From positions 620,001 through 684,000 of the forward strand of contig NW_025941620.1 of assembly GCF_000764305.2 (NCBI RefSeq): 64,000 bases of DNA, written 5' to 3'. Below, one piece after another: positions 21,620-33,004 of this stretch (its first letter is position 1; each line of letters begins with the position of its first letter). A model generated the notes under the pieces. It worked only from the letters and a program-made list of their open reading frames with translations, did no database searches and had not been told where the DNA came from. This DNA comes from Hyalella azteca. Taxonomy: Eukaryota > Arthropoda > Malacostraca > Amphipoda > Hyalellidae. A program made the position numbers and the translations under genes.

Positions 21620-24303
21620 TTAGCGAATGCACTGAGCCTGAGTGGCGGCATAGAAGGAATATATTCTACAGCGCCGGCAGGTTCTAATGCCACAGCGATA
21701 CGTGATGGCCTTGCCGGAGTCGTCGCGGTCTTTGCAGAACTTCAGGCCACACGGATACCACCACAGGCACACCTGCACACAATGTAACAAGGTGCGTGAT
21801 TTGGTTTTAAAGTACGTGAGAAGAGCTGATGCAGCTCATGGGAGAAAGTAATGAGGCACGCGAGAGGAGGTACTGGAGAACACGGCCTGGCACTTAATAG
21901 GAAGTAATAAGGCAAGTAAGAGGAGGAAATGAGGCACATAAGAGGAGGAAATGAGGCTATAAGAGGAGGAAATGAGGCACATGAGAGGAGGTAATGAGGA
22001 ACATGAGAGGAGGTAATAAGGCACATGAGAGGAGGCAATGAGGCACATGAGAGGAGGTAATGAGGCACATGAGAGGGGGTAATAAGGCACATGAGAGGAG
22101 GTAATGAGGTACATGAGAGGAGGAAATGAGGCACATGAGAGGGGGTAATAAGGCACATGAGAGGAGGTAATGAGGTACATGAGAGGAGGAAATGAGGCAC
22201 ATGAGAGGGGGTAATGAGGCACATGAGAGGGGGTAATGAGGCAAATGAGAGGATGTAATGAGGTGCATGAGAGGGGGTAATGAGGCACATGAGAGGAGGT
22301 AATGAGGCATGTGAGAGGAGAAAATGAGGCACACAACTGGGCAAGTATGAGGATGTAATAGGGTAGGTGAGAGAAGGTAATGGAGAACACGGCGGTCACG
22401 GCCTGACACGTAATAGGAGGTAATGAGGCAAGTGAGAAGGGATAATGGGGAAGATGAGTGGGGGTAATGGGGCACTACATTATACCATAAAAATCACTAA
22501 ATAAACTCAATAAACATGAGACTATCATGAAGTGTTCTCAAAGGCGAGCTTAGAAATATCCGATCTGACAGAAAAGAGTTTAACCAGTAAGCAAAAAAAA
22601 ATCACCTGTTGTTGGCATATACAAGGTTGAGCAGCAGCAGTCAGCTGGTTACAGCTGAGAACACCTCGGCTTGGCAGCTGATGACTTCCATCACTGAGAG
22701 ATGCCCAGTCACTATCCACATCTGAAAAATTATTGTCGCATTATATTTCATCATAAATACTGTAGAAGGTATTAACTGACAATAATTGACTGCTTAAACA
22801 GGTGACTAATAATCAATCAATCCAATGAGTTTTTATAGCTAAATTACTTACCGTTTGTTATCTCATCAAAATAACTCAAGGTTAATAAGGTCTTGATCTA
22901 GTTTCATAAATTAGTCAAGCTGAAGTTCTACAAATATAAATAAGTTTTACCATGGCGTGAATTAAGCCAGCTTTTCAAGTCCCTGCTGCTGGCAAAGGTG
23001 GTGGTAGGAGATGAGCTACAAAGAGAGGAGACATGAGGTGACAGCACCGCTCCAACTGTGTCCACATCAATGCTTAAATCAACATCCAGCTCATCTGTCT
23101 CCAAGTTCTCCTCAGGAGTACGGACAGTCCATGGATTTTTCTGCCTCAATTTGCTCATAGCATCTGAAGAGATGAAGTCATCTCTGCTGAACTTGGAGAT
23201 GAAACACATTTGCTGGAAGGGCTTTTGACCTAGCTCCTCTTCACCTAACCTCACAACATGAACCACTTGAAGTTCCTGGAAATGCAAAATTGCTTGAAAT
23301 TCCATACAGAGGGCAGCAGCAAAGTAATCCATTTATTGATGCATCAAACTGACAACCTTGAACTTCTGAGTATTTCAATCAAAAATAAAAATTCCTGTTT
23401 CAAGCAAGCTAATATATATTCATTTTTTAGTCATACACTGAATCTCATTAGAGACAGCAATAATAACATATTTAGATTGTAGTATTAAATTATAATATTT
23501 ACAACAACTTTTAGACTCTTGAAATCTAAATATACTTTATATTTAGATTACCTGTTTGAAGTCAAGAATATGAGTGACATGTGTTGAGTATGCTTGTGTG
23601 TATTCCAAGGAGATCCAGTCATCACTGCTGTTTGAGGAGATCTTCTCCTTAAAAATCTCTCCTGTCTGAAAAAAATATATTGTTATTTCTATTTTTATTT
23701 TTGTTATTTTTATTGTTATTTGTCCCTGGAGAATTTGAATCTTTATTTAAAGGACAACTGAGGCAATCATTGCATAAAGTTTTGCACAGCTCAATGGCTA
23801 ATCTTTGCAGCTCCAGTAACAGGTTTAATCCAAATTAACATAGGAGATAATACAGAATTCAGAAATTTAGAGGCTTCAAAAATCAAAAATAGCCAGAGGA
23901 TTGCTTGGCAAGTATTTATATACATATAACATATTTGTGGTTTGGCTTTGGCAAGTGATTATTTTCAAATTTGGCAACAAAGCTAGTCTGGAAAAGTCCT
24001 ATTTTTGTCTGAAATATCGCGGCTCTAATATCATATAATTTCAGTAGGTATGAAATCTTGCGGCTCGAATGTCAACAAATGTATGACGTCACCATTTCAA
24101 CCATCAATGAATGCATGGAACTAAAACAAAGCTTAATATAAAGGAAAACTACAGAAGTGACGGAATTACCTACAATGTTGGAATATACCGCGTTTACCCT
24201 ACTAGCACCAAAGTATTCCTCTCTTGAGATATTCCTCTCAGTCTCACTCTCAGATTTGGCACCATCCGCACCAACCACCAACTTCACCAAGTATTCCTCA
24301 TCT
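21620..24303 (-). CDS. oaf: Out at first protein (OAF), 5' end missing
   Basis: Secreted protein named from Drosophila; molecular role is poorly known. Exons in transcription order: 24303 (or 24321) to 24263, 23661-23552, 23275-22951, 22721-22606 and 21772-21620 (TAA). All phases agree. The first exon gives EEYLVKLVVGADG and joins to EIFKEKISSNSSDDWISLEY, aligning without gaps to the start of mature human OAF. Next come GQKPFQQMCFISKF and the family block AMSKLRQKNPWTVRTPEE, then LSPHVSSLC. The C-terminal cysteine module is complete: PCICQQQ, CLWWYPCGLKFC, YRCGIRTCRRC. The exon with ATG and signal peptide is not placed: an ORF at 24440-24676 (MLIMTMMLLLIATTFSHS) looks like a signal peptide, but no phase-2 donor joins it. 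The acceptor of exon 23661 lies four bases inside a second possible AG. Confidence 0.93.
21930..22470 (-). repeat. 22-bp minisatellite in the last OAF intron
   Basis: About 24 copies of a unit near GAGGCACATGAGAGGAGGTAAT fill most of the intron between OAF exons 22606-22721 and 21620-21772. The period is not a multiple of three, so the same peptide-like repeat (PPLMCLI, SSHVPHYLLS) appears in all three minus frames. These long ORFs are not genes. Confidence 0.93.
23983..24076 (+). repeat. Fragment of the 29.4-kb dispersed element
   Basis: Begins CTAGTCTGGAAAAGTCC and carries GAAATATCGCGGCTCTAATA and AATTTCAGTAGGTATGAAAT, the left end seen at 29432 and 29758. It lies in the OAF intron between the exons ending at 24263 and starting at 23661. 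Confidence 0.8.
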
Positions 24304-24321
24304 CTTGAGGATGAGGTAGGC

Positions 24322-25380
24322 CTATTCCAAATCTCTCACATTTATTAGGAATAGCAGATATTTTACAGCTTCAAAGTAGCGGAAATACTATAAGATTTTA
24401 GTTTTTGATTCAAAATCTTGATTAAAATATTGCTGGTTGTTAGCTACTCTTCTGAATTTTGATTATAGGATCAGAAAAATTTAATTGGTTTAAACAATGA
24501 CAGTGGCTGGTGACAGCCTGGTGTAGTAAGACTGAGTCTGTAAGGCAGTGTGGTCCAGTGTCAGGCTGCTCAGGCTGCCAGGCACAGGCCAGGCTGGACT
24601 GCTGGGGCCTGGGCAGCTGGAGTGAATGACTGAATGTGGTAGCAATTAGCAATAACATCATAGTCATTATTAACATGATCAGTCTTCAGTCACATGAGCA
24701 AAAATGCATGCCATTCCAGTAGTGCCAAACTTGATTAGTTGATTGATATACCTAATCATAAACTTGAACTTGATGCAACGAAAATGATATAACATTTACC
24801 GCCTAATGATCATTAATTTATTAGGTAATATAGTACAGACTAATGATTCATATTTAAACAAAAATTAATTCTCAAAATTGTGCTCATATCAGAACTTTGA
24901 AAAACAATATCAAACGTTTCTTTTCTTATACTCGGAGTCTCGGACCTCAGTGAGTGAGTTATACATAACATAGGCACCGAACCTAACTCACCAATGATTT
25001 CACATTTACAACTAATTCATTCCCCTCAATCAAATTTAGAGTTTGTATGCAATACAGTAGAAGTAATTTGGGGATATTACGCATAATTATCATTTACTCA
25101 TTGGCGTTTGGGAAAGCGCAGCCGTAAACAACAGTGAGTCTGGGACAGCAATTAGCGTGATAAACAGAAGGCTAGCGCAGTAGCGCTATACATATATACT
25201 GCGATATGCCGATAATTCCGTTTTCCGTAACGCCAGCATCTCATTTTATGCCGCACAGAAAGACTATCCATCAGAAACAACGTCGGACTCGTAGGTGAAT
25301 TAGTACATACTACATGGTTGAACTATACTAGTTCAACCATGGTACATACTAGTTTAACAAAGCTTGACTTATCTGGCTAT
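24322..25380. other. OAF upstream region, signal-peptide exon candidate
   Basis: A minus-strand ORF at 24440-24676 begins with a hydrophobic MLIMTMMLLLIATTFSHS stretch and could hold the missing OAF start, but no donor of the required phase follows. An inverted repeat around CATGGTTGAACTA lies at about 25312-25342. Nothing else recognised. Confidence 0.35.
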
Positions 25381-25610
25381 TTTAATAATATAACTTAAGA
25401 TAGTGAAGCCGGCGCTGACGAGTGGGCCTGATGTGGCCTGTCGCCGATTCATGTACTTTTCGTGACTTTATCACAGACGATCTAAAAGCATGTCCTTTGT
25501 CGTGATTTTTTCAAGACACGATAGTTTGAAATAGCTACTAGACTTCGACCGGGTTCGATAGGGTGCTAGGCATTTCAAGTCTGAACATGTAAATTTTTCA
25601 TAGCTTTATC
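25381..25610 (-). repeat. Dispersed SINE-like family 2, copy 1
   Basis: Contains GGCCTGTCGCCGATTC, CTTTTCGTGACTT, CACAGACGATC and GCTAGGCATTTCAAGTCTGA. Related copies at 27137, 38671 and 48861. The left end (tail on minus) resembles the tail of the tRNA-derived SINE. Confidence 0.7.
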
Positions 25611-25804
25611 TTTGAAAATATGAAAGTGAAATGCATAGGGAAACATTTCATGAAACTTTGATACCGAGGCAAAAGTGATTAAACTCCTGCGCCTCGTAAT
25701 AATTTTCGCAAAATGAACCGGGGCAATGGGACGAGTCGAGAAATCTCACGAGAAGTAATAACGAAATGGCAGGAAAAATTATACCGGAATAAAGGTATGA
25801 AACT

Positions 25805-26030
25805 AAAAAATAATAAATAATAGCGATGTCAGCATTGATTAAGCCGTTAGACTTGTCGTTAATTCTCAGCGTCGCAGAATAATCACAGCTTGTTGCGGTC
25901 TCGAACACGCAACTCATTGCACCAGTTTTTGCAGTGCTTAACTGACCGGCTCTCTCTCACAGATTTTGACCAAAACTGACGCCATGAGCTGGGATCGAAC
26001 CCGCAACTATGGGTGAACTAATACAAGATT
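25805..26030 (-). mobile_element. tRNA-derived SINE, copy 1
   Basis: On the minus strand it reads GGGTTCGATCCCAGCTC (pol III B box), a middle part with GTTAAGCACTGC and GTTCGAGACCGCAACAAGC, then the tail with TTAACGACAAG and TATTATTTATTA. About 75-80% like the copy at 50008. Confidence 0.8.
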
Positions 26031-26473
26031 GACTCACGCGCATCTCAGCCTTGCGCAGGACGTATTTTGTTCCGCATATGACGTCACGTGTGCCTCAAAA
26101 TTTAAATATTGCTCGTGAACTCAATTCAAAAAGTGTCTTTTTCTAACGATTTTTATACAAAATCTACCTCCTCGAATCCTCTGAAAAAAAAATGTTTACA
26201 ATGGTAATGTTTCAATAAGTTCCTTAACACATTGTCGGCGTCAAAATGCGATTATTTCGTGCGATTAGCGAAATAAATCGAAAACGAAAAACAACCAAAC
26301 TATTGGGCTGACTTATAATTTTTTATAATGGCAGCCATTAGACTGAATTTCACAAAAAAATTAAATGCCACCATAACATATCAGGTTCTCGTCAAACGAG
26401 CTTTCGTGCATCTCTGCGATGTTTGCCGTTTTTACTCTTAACTCTGATGCTGGTTGAACTCATGGTTGAACTA

Positions 26474-26720
26474 ATACAGACACCTTATAATAATACTAGC
26501 GGCTTCAGCGTTTATTAGGCCATTGGCCTGTCGCCGATTCTTAACATCGCAGAACATCCACAGCTTGTTGCGGTCTCGAACTCACAATTCACTGATTCGA
26601 ATTCTGCTGTGCTTAACCGCCCGGCCTCCTCGCCGATTCTGACCAGAAACTGGCGCACAGAGCTGGGATCGAACCCGCGCCTGGGTCGCCTGCCGAAGAC
26701 CACCACTCATGGTTGAACTA
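26474..26720 (-). mobile_element. tRNA-derived SINE, copy 2
   Basis: Very similar to the + copy at 50008-50250: B box GGGTTCGATCCC, CAGTTTCTGGTCAGAATCGG, GTCTCGAACTC (reverse) and a tail ending TATTATTATAA. A 16-base sequence (ACTCATGGTTGAACTA) occurs at both 26458-26473 and 26705-26720 and could be a target-site duplication, although the right-hand copy also resembles sequence beside SINE copy 1. Confidence 0.85.
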
Positions 26721-26864
26721 GTATAAGGTTGACCCATCAGAAGCCCATTTTTGCGGATGTAGCTCGTTGTTCGCCTGTGACGTCACGGGCATTACCCAAT
26801 CACCGAAATGCGATCAAACCAGTCGACCAATCCGTCATGGGAATGACGGGTTTGTTTACGACCT

Positions 26865-27138
26865 GACATGACATGATATGACATGACATGACATGACATG
26901 ACATGACATGACATGACATGACATGACATGACACAACACAACACAACACAACACAACACAACACAACACAACATAACATAACATAACATAACATAACATA
27001 ACATGACATGACATGACATGACATGACATGACATGACATAACANCCTACACATAACATAACATAACATAACATAACATAACATAACATAACATAACATAA
27101 CATAACATAACATAACATAACATAACATAACATTAACA
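26865..27138 (+). repeat. Pentanucleotide array in blocks (ACATG, ACACA, ACATA)
   Basis: Successive blocks of ACATG, ACACA, ACATA, ACATG again and ACATA again, interrupted by an undetermined base at 27044. The minus-strand Cys/Met/Tyr-rich ORFs here are artefacts of the 5-base period. The array lies against the tail side of dispersed family 2, copy 2. Confidence 0.95.
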
Positions 27139-27300
27139 TAGCGATGTCGGAGCTAAAGAGTAGGCCAGATGTGGCATGTCGCCGATTCTAACTTTTTGTG
27201 ACTTGTTCACAGATCTAAAATCGTGTCATTTGACCGGATCTTTTCAAGACTGACGATTGTTTGAAATAGCTACTAGCTTCATTTCATGGTTCATAACAAC
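27137..27300 (-). repeat. Dispersed SINE-like family 2, copy 2
   Basis: Contains GTCGCCGATTCTAACTTTTT, GTGACTTGTTCACAGATC, ACTGACGATTG and GAAATAGCTACTAG. Same order as the copies at 25381, 38671 and 48861. Confidence 0.75.
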
Positions 27301-29430
27301 CGCTGGTTAATTAGTCGTAGGTTTCCCTGTTCGTATTTTTCTTAGCTTATATTTAGCGGTACCGGTATACCCGCTATAAATTACTGCTAACTATTTTAGG
27401 AAAAAATGAACAAGAGAATGTATAACGAATATTGGTGTCCCTACAAACACGCGCAAAGAAAAGTACAAGAATCGGCGACAGTCCTATTCTTCAATGCCGA
27501 AGATATCATACTGTTCTAACGTACTATACTAATAAAAGTGACGCCTAACTTCAGCTGCTCGGCGATCAAATTAACAATTTACATAACATTTTCGGTTTAT
27601 ATGCGTTTTATATGTACGTTTGAATGTAAAGATTTCTCATCGTACATTACTGAAAACTTAAACGGAGCTCATATATTATTTAGTTAATTTTACTGAACCT
27701 TACGAGCCACAGCAACGATTTTTAAACTACTCGTACTCCCATGAACCACGACCACGAGCCTTTCCGAGTTATCCGTTGGCAACTTTGATCTTCAACCACA
27801 CTCCAACTTATCTTCTCACAAGGTTATATAAAGGAATTCACGTTAGTGGCCAGCATTACCGACTACCACCGCAACTTTCATATTTCTGCTCGTTCCCGTG
27901 CGCAGGCATGCTACAGCCTACAGCAGTACAGGTAGTGTATTCTGTGAAGCGCTGTGTTCAGAGCAATACGCGCCGTAATCCGAATCAGAAGCCACTTTTG
28001 AAGTCAGTGAAGTTTTCACCACAGAATGAACCTACCTCCAAGTTGGCCCCCAGTCAAACAAACTTCACTGAAACTAACCTAATCTTTTTGTCTGCAGCGA
28101 CGTAGAATCTCGTGGCGCGCGGGGAATGGAGCCGGTCATTGGCCACTGCAATGTGGAGAAGCGTTCATTCAGAATTTCAGATGTAGCCTCCATGAAGACT
28201 CCTGACTTTAGGAGTCAGCAGTGGTTGCTGACATATGGCGCTCAAGCTTTAATTAAGCCCTTTCAGAACTATAGTGTCAGTGGCACGAGTGTTTTCTATC
28301 GTGTCAACGGCATCGTAGCTCTGACGCCTAGTGTAGCTGTGAATTTTTAGGCCAAGCGATAAGCTACAGGGCAAGTTTAAGAGTTAATTTTGTGGCCAAC
28401 AGCTGCGCTTTCCCTATTAACTTTATAAAGTTATCGCAAACTAAATCCTGCCATAAATCTTTTGCGGCTGTTCCGCGCAAATGATTGCATATCACGACCA
28501 AACTAAAACAATTGAATAAAATATTGACATATATAAATATGAAGCCATAGGAGTCCTGGAGCGAATAACTACACTTTATTTCAAATTTCGCTTCAGCGAC
28601 CTGTAATGCTAAATTTTGTCAACTGACATACCACACACACGTAAGGTATTTACAATTTTTACACCTTCGAATACGTTTCGTATTTCGTTAGTCAACAATG
28701 TCTCGCGGATTCCGGTTTGAGCTGCGGTCGACGACGGACGTGGTGAGCTGCATAGCCAGAATATCTTATTTTGAAAGTCTAGAATCTTGATGCTTACTAT
28801 TTAGGAATCATTCAACAGAATCATAATTTCAACCTCGACAATGTCGCGCCATAAGCGGCGGAAGGAGAGCAGTGTGTCTTTGTCTTCAAACGAAGGCACC
28901 TGATCTTCGTCTTCTCCTTGGCCTGCTCTGGCTGCTCTAAGTGCTCGAGAACCCAGACTGCGCCCTTGGCTCTGCTAGTCTGCTTTAAGTCCCGCAGATT
29001 AGAGTGTGCAGCTGCAAGACTCAGAATTGGTCATGCCGGTATCAAGAGCCATCTACCTATATAGATTCAATATGAGCAACACGGATGACGGATCAATGTA
29101 GCCTACCAGCCTACCACATGCAATACATTGGATACCGATACAAAAGCGCATATTCTTCTGGATTGTCAATGTCATGTAGCTAGGCCTACTACAAAGACAA
29201 GAGCTACAACGTAATTTGAGATGCATTAATTTAGAATTTACTCTATTTAATTTGTTGCAATGTTGGGGAATGGGGGGTCCAGGGGGGAGGTAACCATAAT
29301 GATGAAGTAGAATTACAACAGAAAATATTTAGATTTTTTACTCTATTCATATTGAACTTTGAAGTCAGGTAGGATAGGCAAGCTGTAGCCTGTAGGTTGC
29401 CATGCAACAGCTGTACTGCCTGTACACAAG
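27301..29430. other. Intergenic region with two unassigned ORFs
   Basis: Two + strand ORFs, 27776-28105 (109 codons) and 28126-28350 (74 codons, containing EKRSFRISDVASMKTPDFRS), lie close together in different frames. A TCTGCAG acceptor-like site at about 28094-28100 precedes the second. The second ORF is less AT-rich than its surroundings and could be an exon, but I recognise no domain and no join is convincing. The rest shows nothing identifiable. Confidence 0.3.
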
Positions 29431-29431
29431 C

Positions 29432-30139
29432 TAGTCTGGAAAAGTCCTATTTTTGTCTGAAATATCGCGGTTCTAATATCATATAATTTCAATAGGTATG
29501 AAATCTCGCGGCTTAAATGTCATAAATTTTTGTTTGATTTAAAAATCGCGGTTTGCACTTTGCAAACATGTCATTTCATAAAATTTTCAACTTCCGCAAT
29601 CCGCATTGCTTTACCGTTCCCGCCAAAAATATCTTGCAGAAAAAACATAAACATCGTAATGTAAACAAATCAACAAAACGTTTTGTTGAAGATCGCCCAT
29701 AGTTGCGGTCATGTCAAAGTGGTCAGACTGCTAGTATGGAATATATCTACTTGGCGACTAGTCTGGAAAAGTCCTATTTTTGTCTGAAATATCGCGGCTC
29801 TAATATCATATAATTTCAGTAGGTATGAAATCTCGCGGCTCTAATATCATATAATTTCAGTAGGTATGAAATCTCGCGGCTAGTGCTGAACTTACAGTAG
29901 AGACAAATTTTATTGTTGCCGTTTGACTGTTTAAGGGTAAAATTAGAGATTTGGGGTAACACATGCATGGACTTTGTAAATGAATTTGCACCTTGAAAAT
30001 GGCTTTTCATGGTCGAGATATGGAGCTCATGGCTCGGTGAAATGGAATCACGGCTCATATAAATGGAATCACGGCTGGCAAATCCATAGAACCACGGCTC
30101 AAAAAATTCAGTCGCGGCTCGCCAAGTAGATATATTCCA
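29432..30139 (+). mobile_element. Inserted element of about 708 bp with a 15-bp target duplication
   Basis: Flanked by identical 15-mers TGCCTGTACACAAGC (29417-29431 and 30140-30154). It starts CTAGTCTGGAAAAGTCC, and that start recurs at 29758. A perfect 22-bp inverted repeat (ATGGAATATATCTACTTGGC at 29736, complement ending at 30140) bounds the right-hand 405 bp. The long target duplication points to retrotransposition, the inverted repeat to a DNA element, so the class is unresolved. No long ORF with a known domain. Relatives at 3217-3560 and 23983-24076. Confidence 0.72.
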
Positions 30140-30154
30140 TGCCTGTACACAAGC

Positions 30155-32680
30155 ATGCATGGGCAGCATGGCAGCCATGCACAAATTTGATTACTGCTGC
30201 CAGCCTGCCACTTATGTTCTATCTACTGTTGTTGTTGGCATATTTATCAAAATCAAGGCTTGTCTTTTAGGTGTTTGAACTTTGAAGTAGGTAGGGACTA
30301 GGGACGCTATACCAGCATTCATTTACCTATTATGTTTTGCTTCAAGTGAGCATTTAGTCTTGAGTCCATTTACTAATACTTGTCACCTTTAAAACTCCTC
30401 AAATCCTGCACGGAGCTACCGCCCTACTGGAGTACTGATCTCTTTTAAGAGAGCAGTCACAGAGCACTGACTACTCGACTAGTGACTAGCATCCTGTACC
30501 AAGAAGCTAAAAACTAAACCCACAACAAGCTCTCAGACCCAACGGTCATCCATCAGGCAGACCTGTGATCTTTATGATTATGTCCACCCAGCATGGACCT
30601 CCCTGCAAAGAAGGTCTACGTGCTTGGGGTCGGGGTTCCCATTGAACCACCTTTGCCAATAAGGGAGGAACTGAAAGATCTAATTTGCATCCCTGAGACA
30701 CCAAGCTTGCCATCAACAGCTGTATCCTCACTTTCCTCAGCAATTCCAGGCTCTCCTTTTGGGAGATTGGCTGCCTCTGGTGCCTGGTGGTAGAACTGGT
30801 GCTGGTCTTTCCACTTTCCAGAAAGGGTAACTTTGAAGGTTTTCATCATGGCAAAAATGACTTATGTGAACTCTCCAATGAGCCTCCATGAGCGCAGTAA
30901 CTTCTGAAGATGAAATCCTGACTCCTGTAGAGTCCTGCTCAAAGGCCTGGCATGCAAAAGAACAAGAGAAAATCCACTGAGCTCTCTGCTCACAAAGCAG
31001 TCTGAGGCAGGTAGAAACTCTAGCCTCTGACTCTTCCAGTTCCAGTAAAGTAACTCGTTACTGAACCAGTGGCTGATGATCGCCCAGTTTAGAAATTTTT
31101 TGCAGATGCTTTTGGCAATTTTGCAATTTTTGCAAATTTTTGCAGCTTATTCCTGAGTAAGGAATTAGTTGGGTCTCCTTTTGGTAGAGTGAATGAGTGG
31201 GAATTGCTAAATTTAGTAAAAATCTAGGATGCAAGATTCTAGTACTTACCTTGAAAGATGAGCCTAAGGTTGAGATGTCTGTTTTGTCAAGCATCACTCA
31301 ACCCACACTCAGTATTATGTAGGTTTTTGGGGAACCCCTGTCTGCTGTCTCCTCTATAGAGGTAGAGGCTAACATTCCTCCCCTAACCTTTCCATGCAGA
31401 GAATTGATGTGTAAATATTTTCTCCATCTGATACAGCTGCCCCAAGGCCACACTCAGGATGATGTATGTTTTCATTGAATTTTCTCGCGCATTATGACTT
31501 TTTAAAGCCATTGCTGCGCACAGTTAGCACAACTTCTGGCCATCCCCGCTTGCATGTGCAAGCGTCAACGCAGCACGCAGATACTTGTCCCGTGTCAAGG
31601 GACAAGAGACAGAAAACTAATAATACTCAATACGCATTTAATTATCCATCAATAATCTATGATTTTCCTTGACATGGAAATTTTGTGAAAGTAAAAATCT
31701 AGAAATTTATTTTAGAAAAATTTTCTACAAATTTCTTATACGAACATCTTTGTTTACCTTTCATAGACTGTCTGGAGTCTGGACGTGATGCAATATTCTG
31801 TCCGGACGTGAGGCAGGTGGTGAATAACCATCATCAGAAATTGGGCATATGAATTAAACAAATATTAGTGTTAAATGATAGATTTTGCTTGTTCTATATA
31901 CAAGTCAGAAATAATTTTGTCATTCTAATTAATGGAAAATAGTTTAGAGTGCAAAATCTTTTGTAAATAAAATATGTCTAGACATAATTGTCATCAGAAA
32001 TTCCCAACGTAATGGTATGGCAACATCGTCTTTACAAACTTTTACGCCAATGCTGATACATCATCATGTGTCATGTGATGAGTCTCTTGAAGCTATTAAT
32101 ATTTTATTAATGTTTGTTGTTCGTCTGTATAATTAACCTTCAAAGTTGCAAAAAATGAGAACTGATAATTAGAAAAATTGCAGTGCCTGTATTTTTGTAT
32201 TCAATGGGTTTGCACCGCATGAACCCATTTCACCAACCGGGAGGATGTTGCAAGCGTAACGTATTCCCAACATTGACATTCGGGTTTGTACTATTGGCCA
32301 AAATCAGTCCTTCATTAGAAGGCAGCAATCTCAAGCCATGTGGATTGTCGCCTTCTACTGTTCAGTTTTGTAATTGATTTTCATCCAAACTGCGTTCTAT
32401 GAATAATAAATAAATATTCATAACTGTGCCAACTCTCAAAATCTAGTCAACTTGGTGCAGATATTAGTTTGTGTGTGATAGCATTGCCGCCCATTCATCT
32501 TTGAAAAACTTTGGGAGTACGGCGCATGGTGTACTTTTTTACCGGCATATTACGGCACACAGCACAAATTGATAAAATGATAATAAAAATTCCCGCGCAC
32601 CTGGAACATCTTCCTGACTGTGGCCCCAAGGTCCTATTGTGTCTGAGCTGTTCAGCCCAAATGTGCCACAGGGAACCAAC
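30155..32680. other. Intergenic region, no recognised gene
   Basis: Around 30540-30850 several overlapping frames are open on both strands and the sequence is less AT-rich (minus-strand frame with KVTLSGKWKDQHQFYHQ). This may be a decayed exon or repeat; no domain or convincing splice pair was found. The rest is AT-rich without identifiable content. Confidence 0.3.
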
Positions 32681-32684
32681 TGCC

Positions 32685-32985
32685 AACTGCCGTGTTTCGT
32701 GGCACTGCCGCATTTTGCGGCTCTTCCGTGTTTTGTGGCTCTGCCGTGTTTTGCGGCACTGCCGTGTTTTGCGGCTCTGCCGTGTTTCGCAGCTCTGCAG
32801 TGTTTTGCGGCTCTACCGTGTTTCGCTGCTCTGCCGTGTTTTGTGGCTCTGCCATGTTTCGCGGCTCTGCCATGTTTCACGGCTCTGCCGTGTTTTGTGG
32901 CACTGTCACGTTTCGCGGCCCTGCCATGTTCCACAGCCCTATCGTGTTCCATGGCTCTGTCATGTTCCATGGCTCTGCTGTGGAG
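32685..32985 (+). repeat. 18-bp minisatellite
   Basis: About 16 copies of a unit near CTGCCGTGTTTTGCGGCT. The period is six codons, which keeps five frames open at once (for example FCGSAV repeats on + and AEPQNT repeats on minus). None shows evidence of being a gene. Confidence 0.93.
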
Positions 32986-33004
32986 TGTTCCTTCAACAGG
33001 TGCT

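Noticed and set aside
21742..22475. Three overlapping 170-200 codon ORFs on the minus strand
   Set aside because: All are read-throughs of the 22-bp minisatellite in the last OAF intron; no homology or codon signal.
26792..27139. Cys/Met/Tyr-rich ORFs
   Set aside because: Translation of pentanucleotide repeats.
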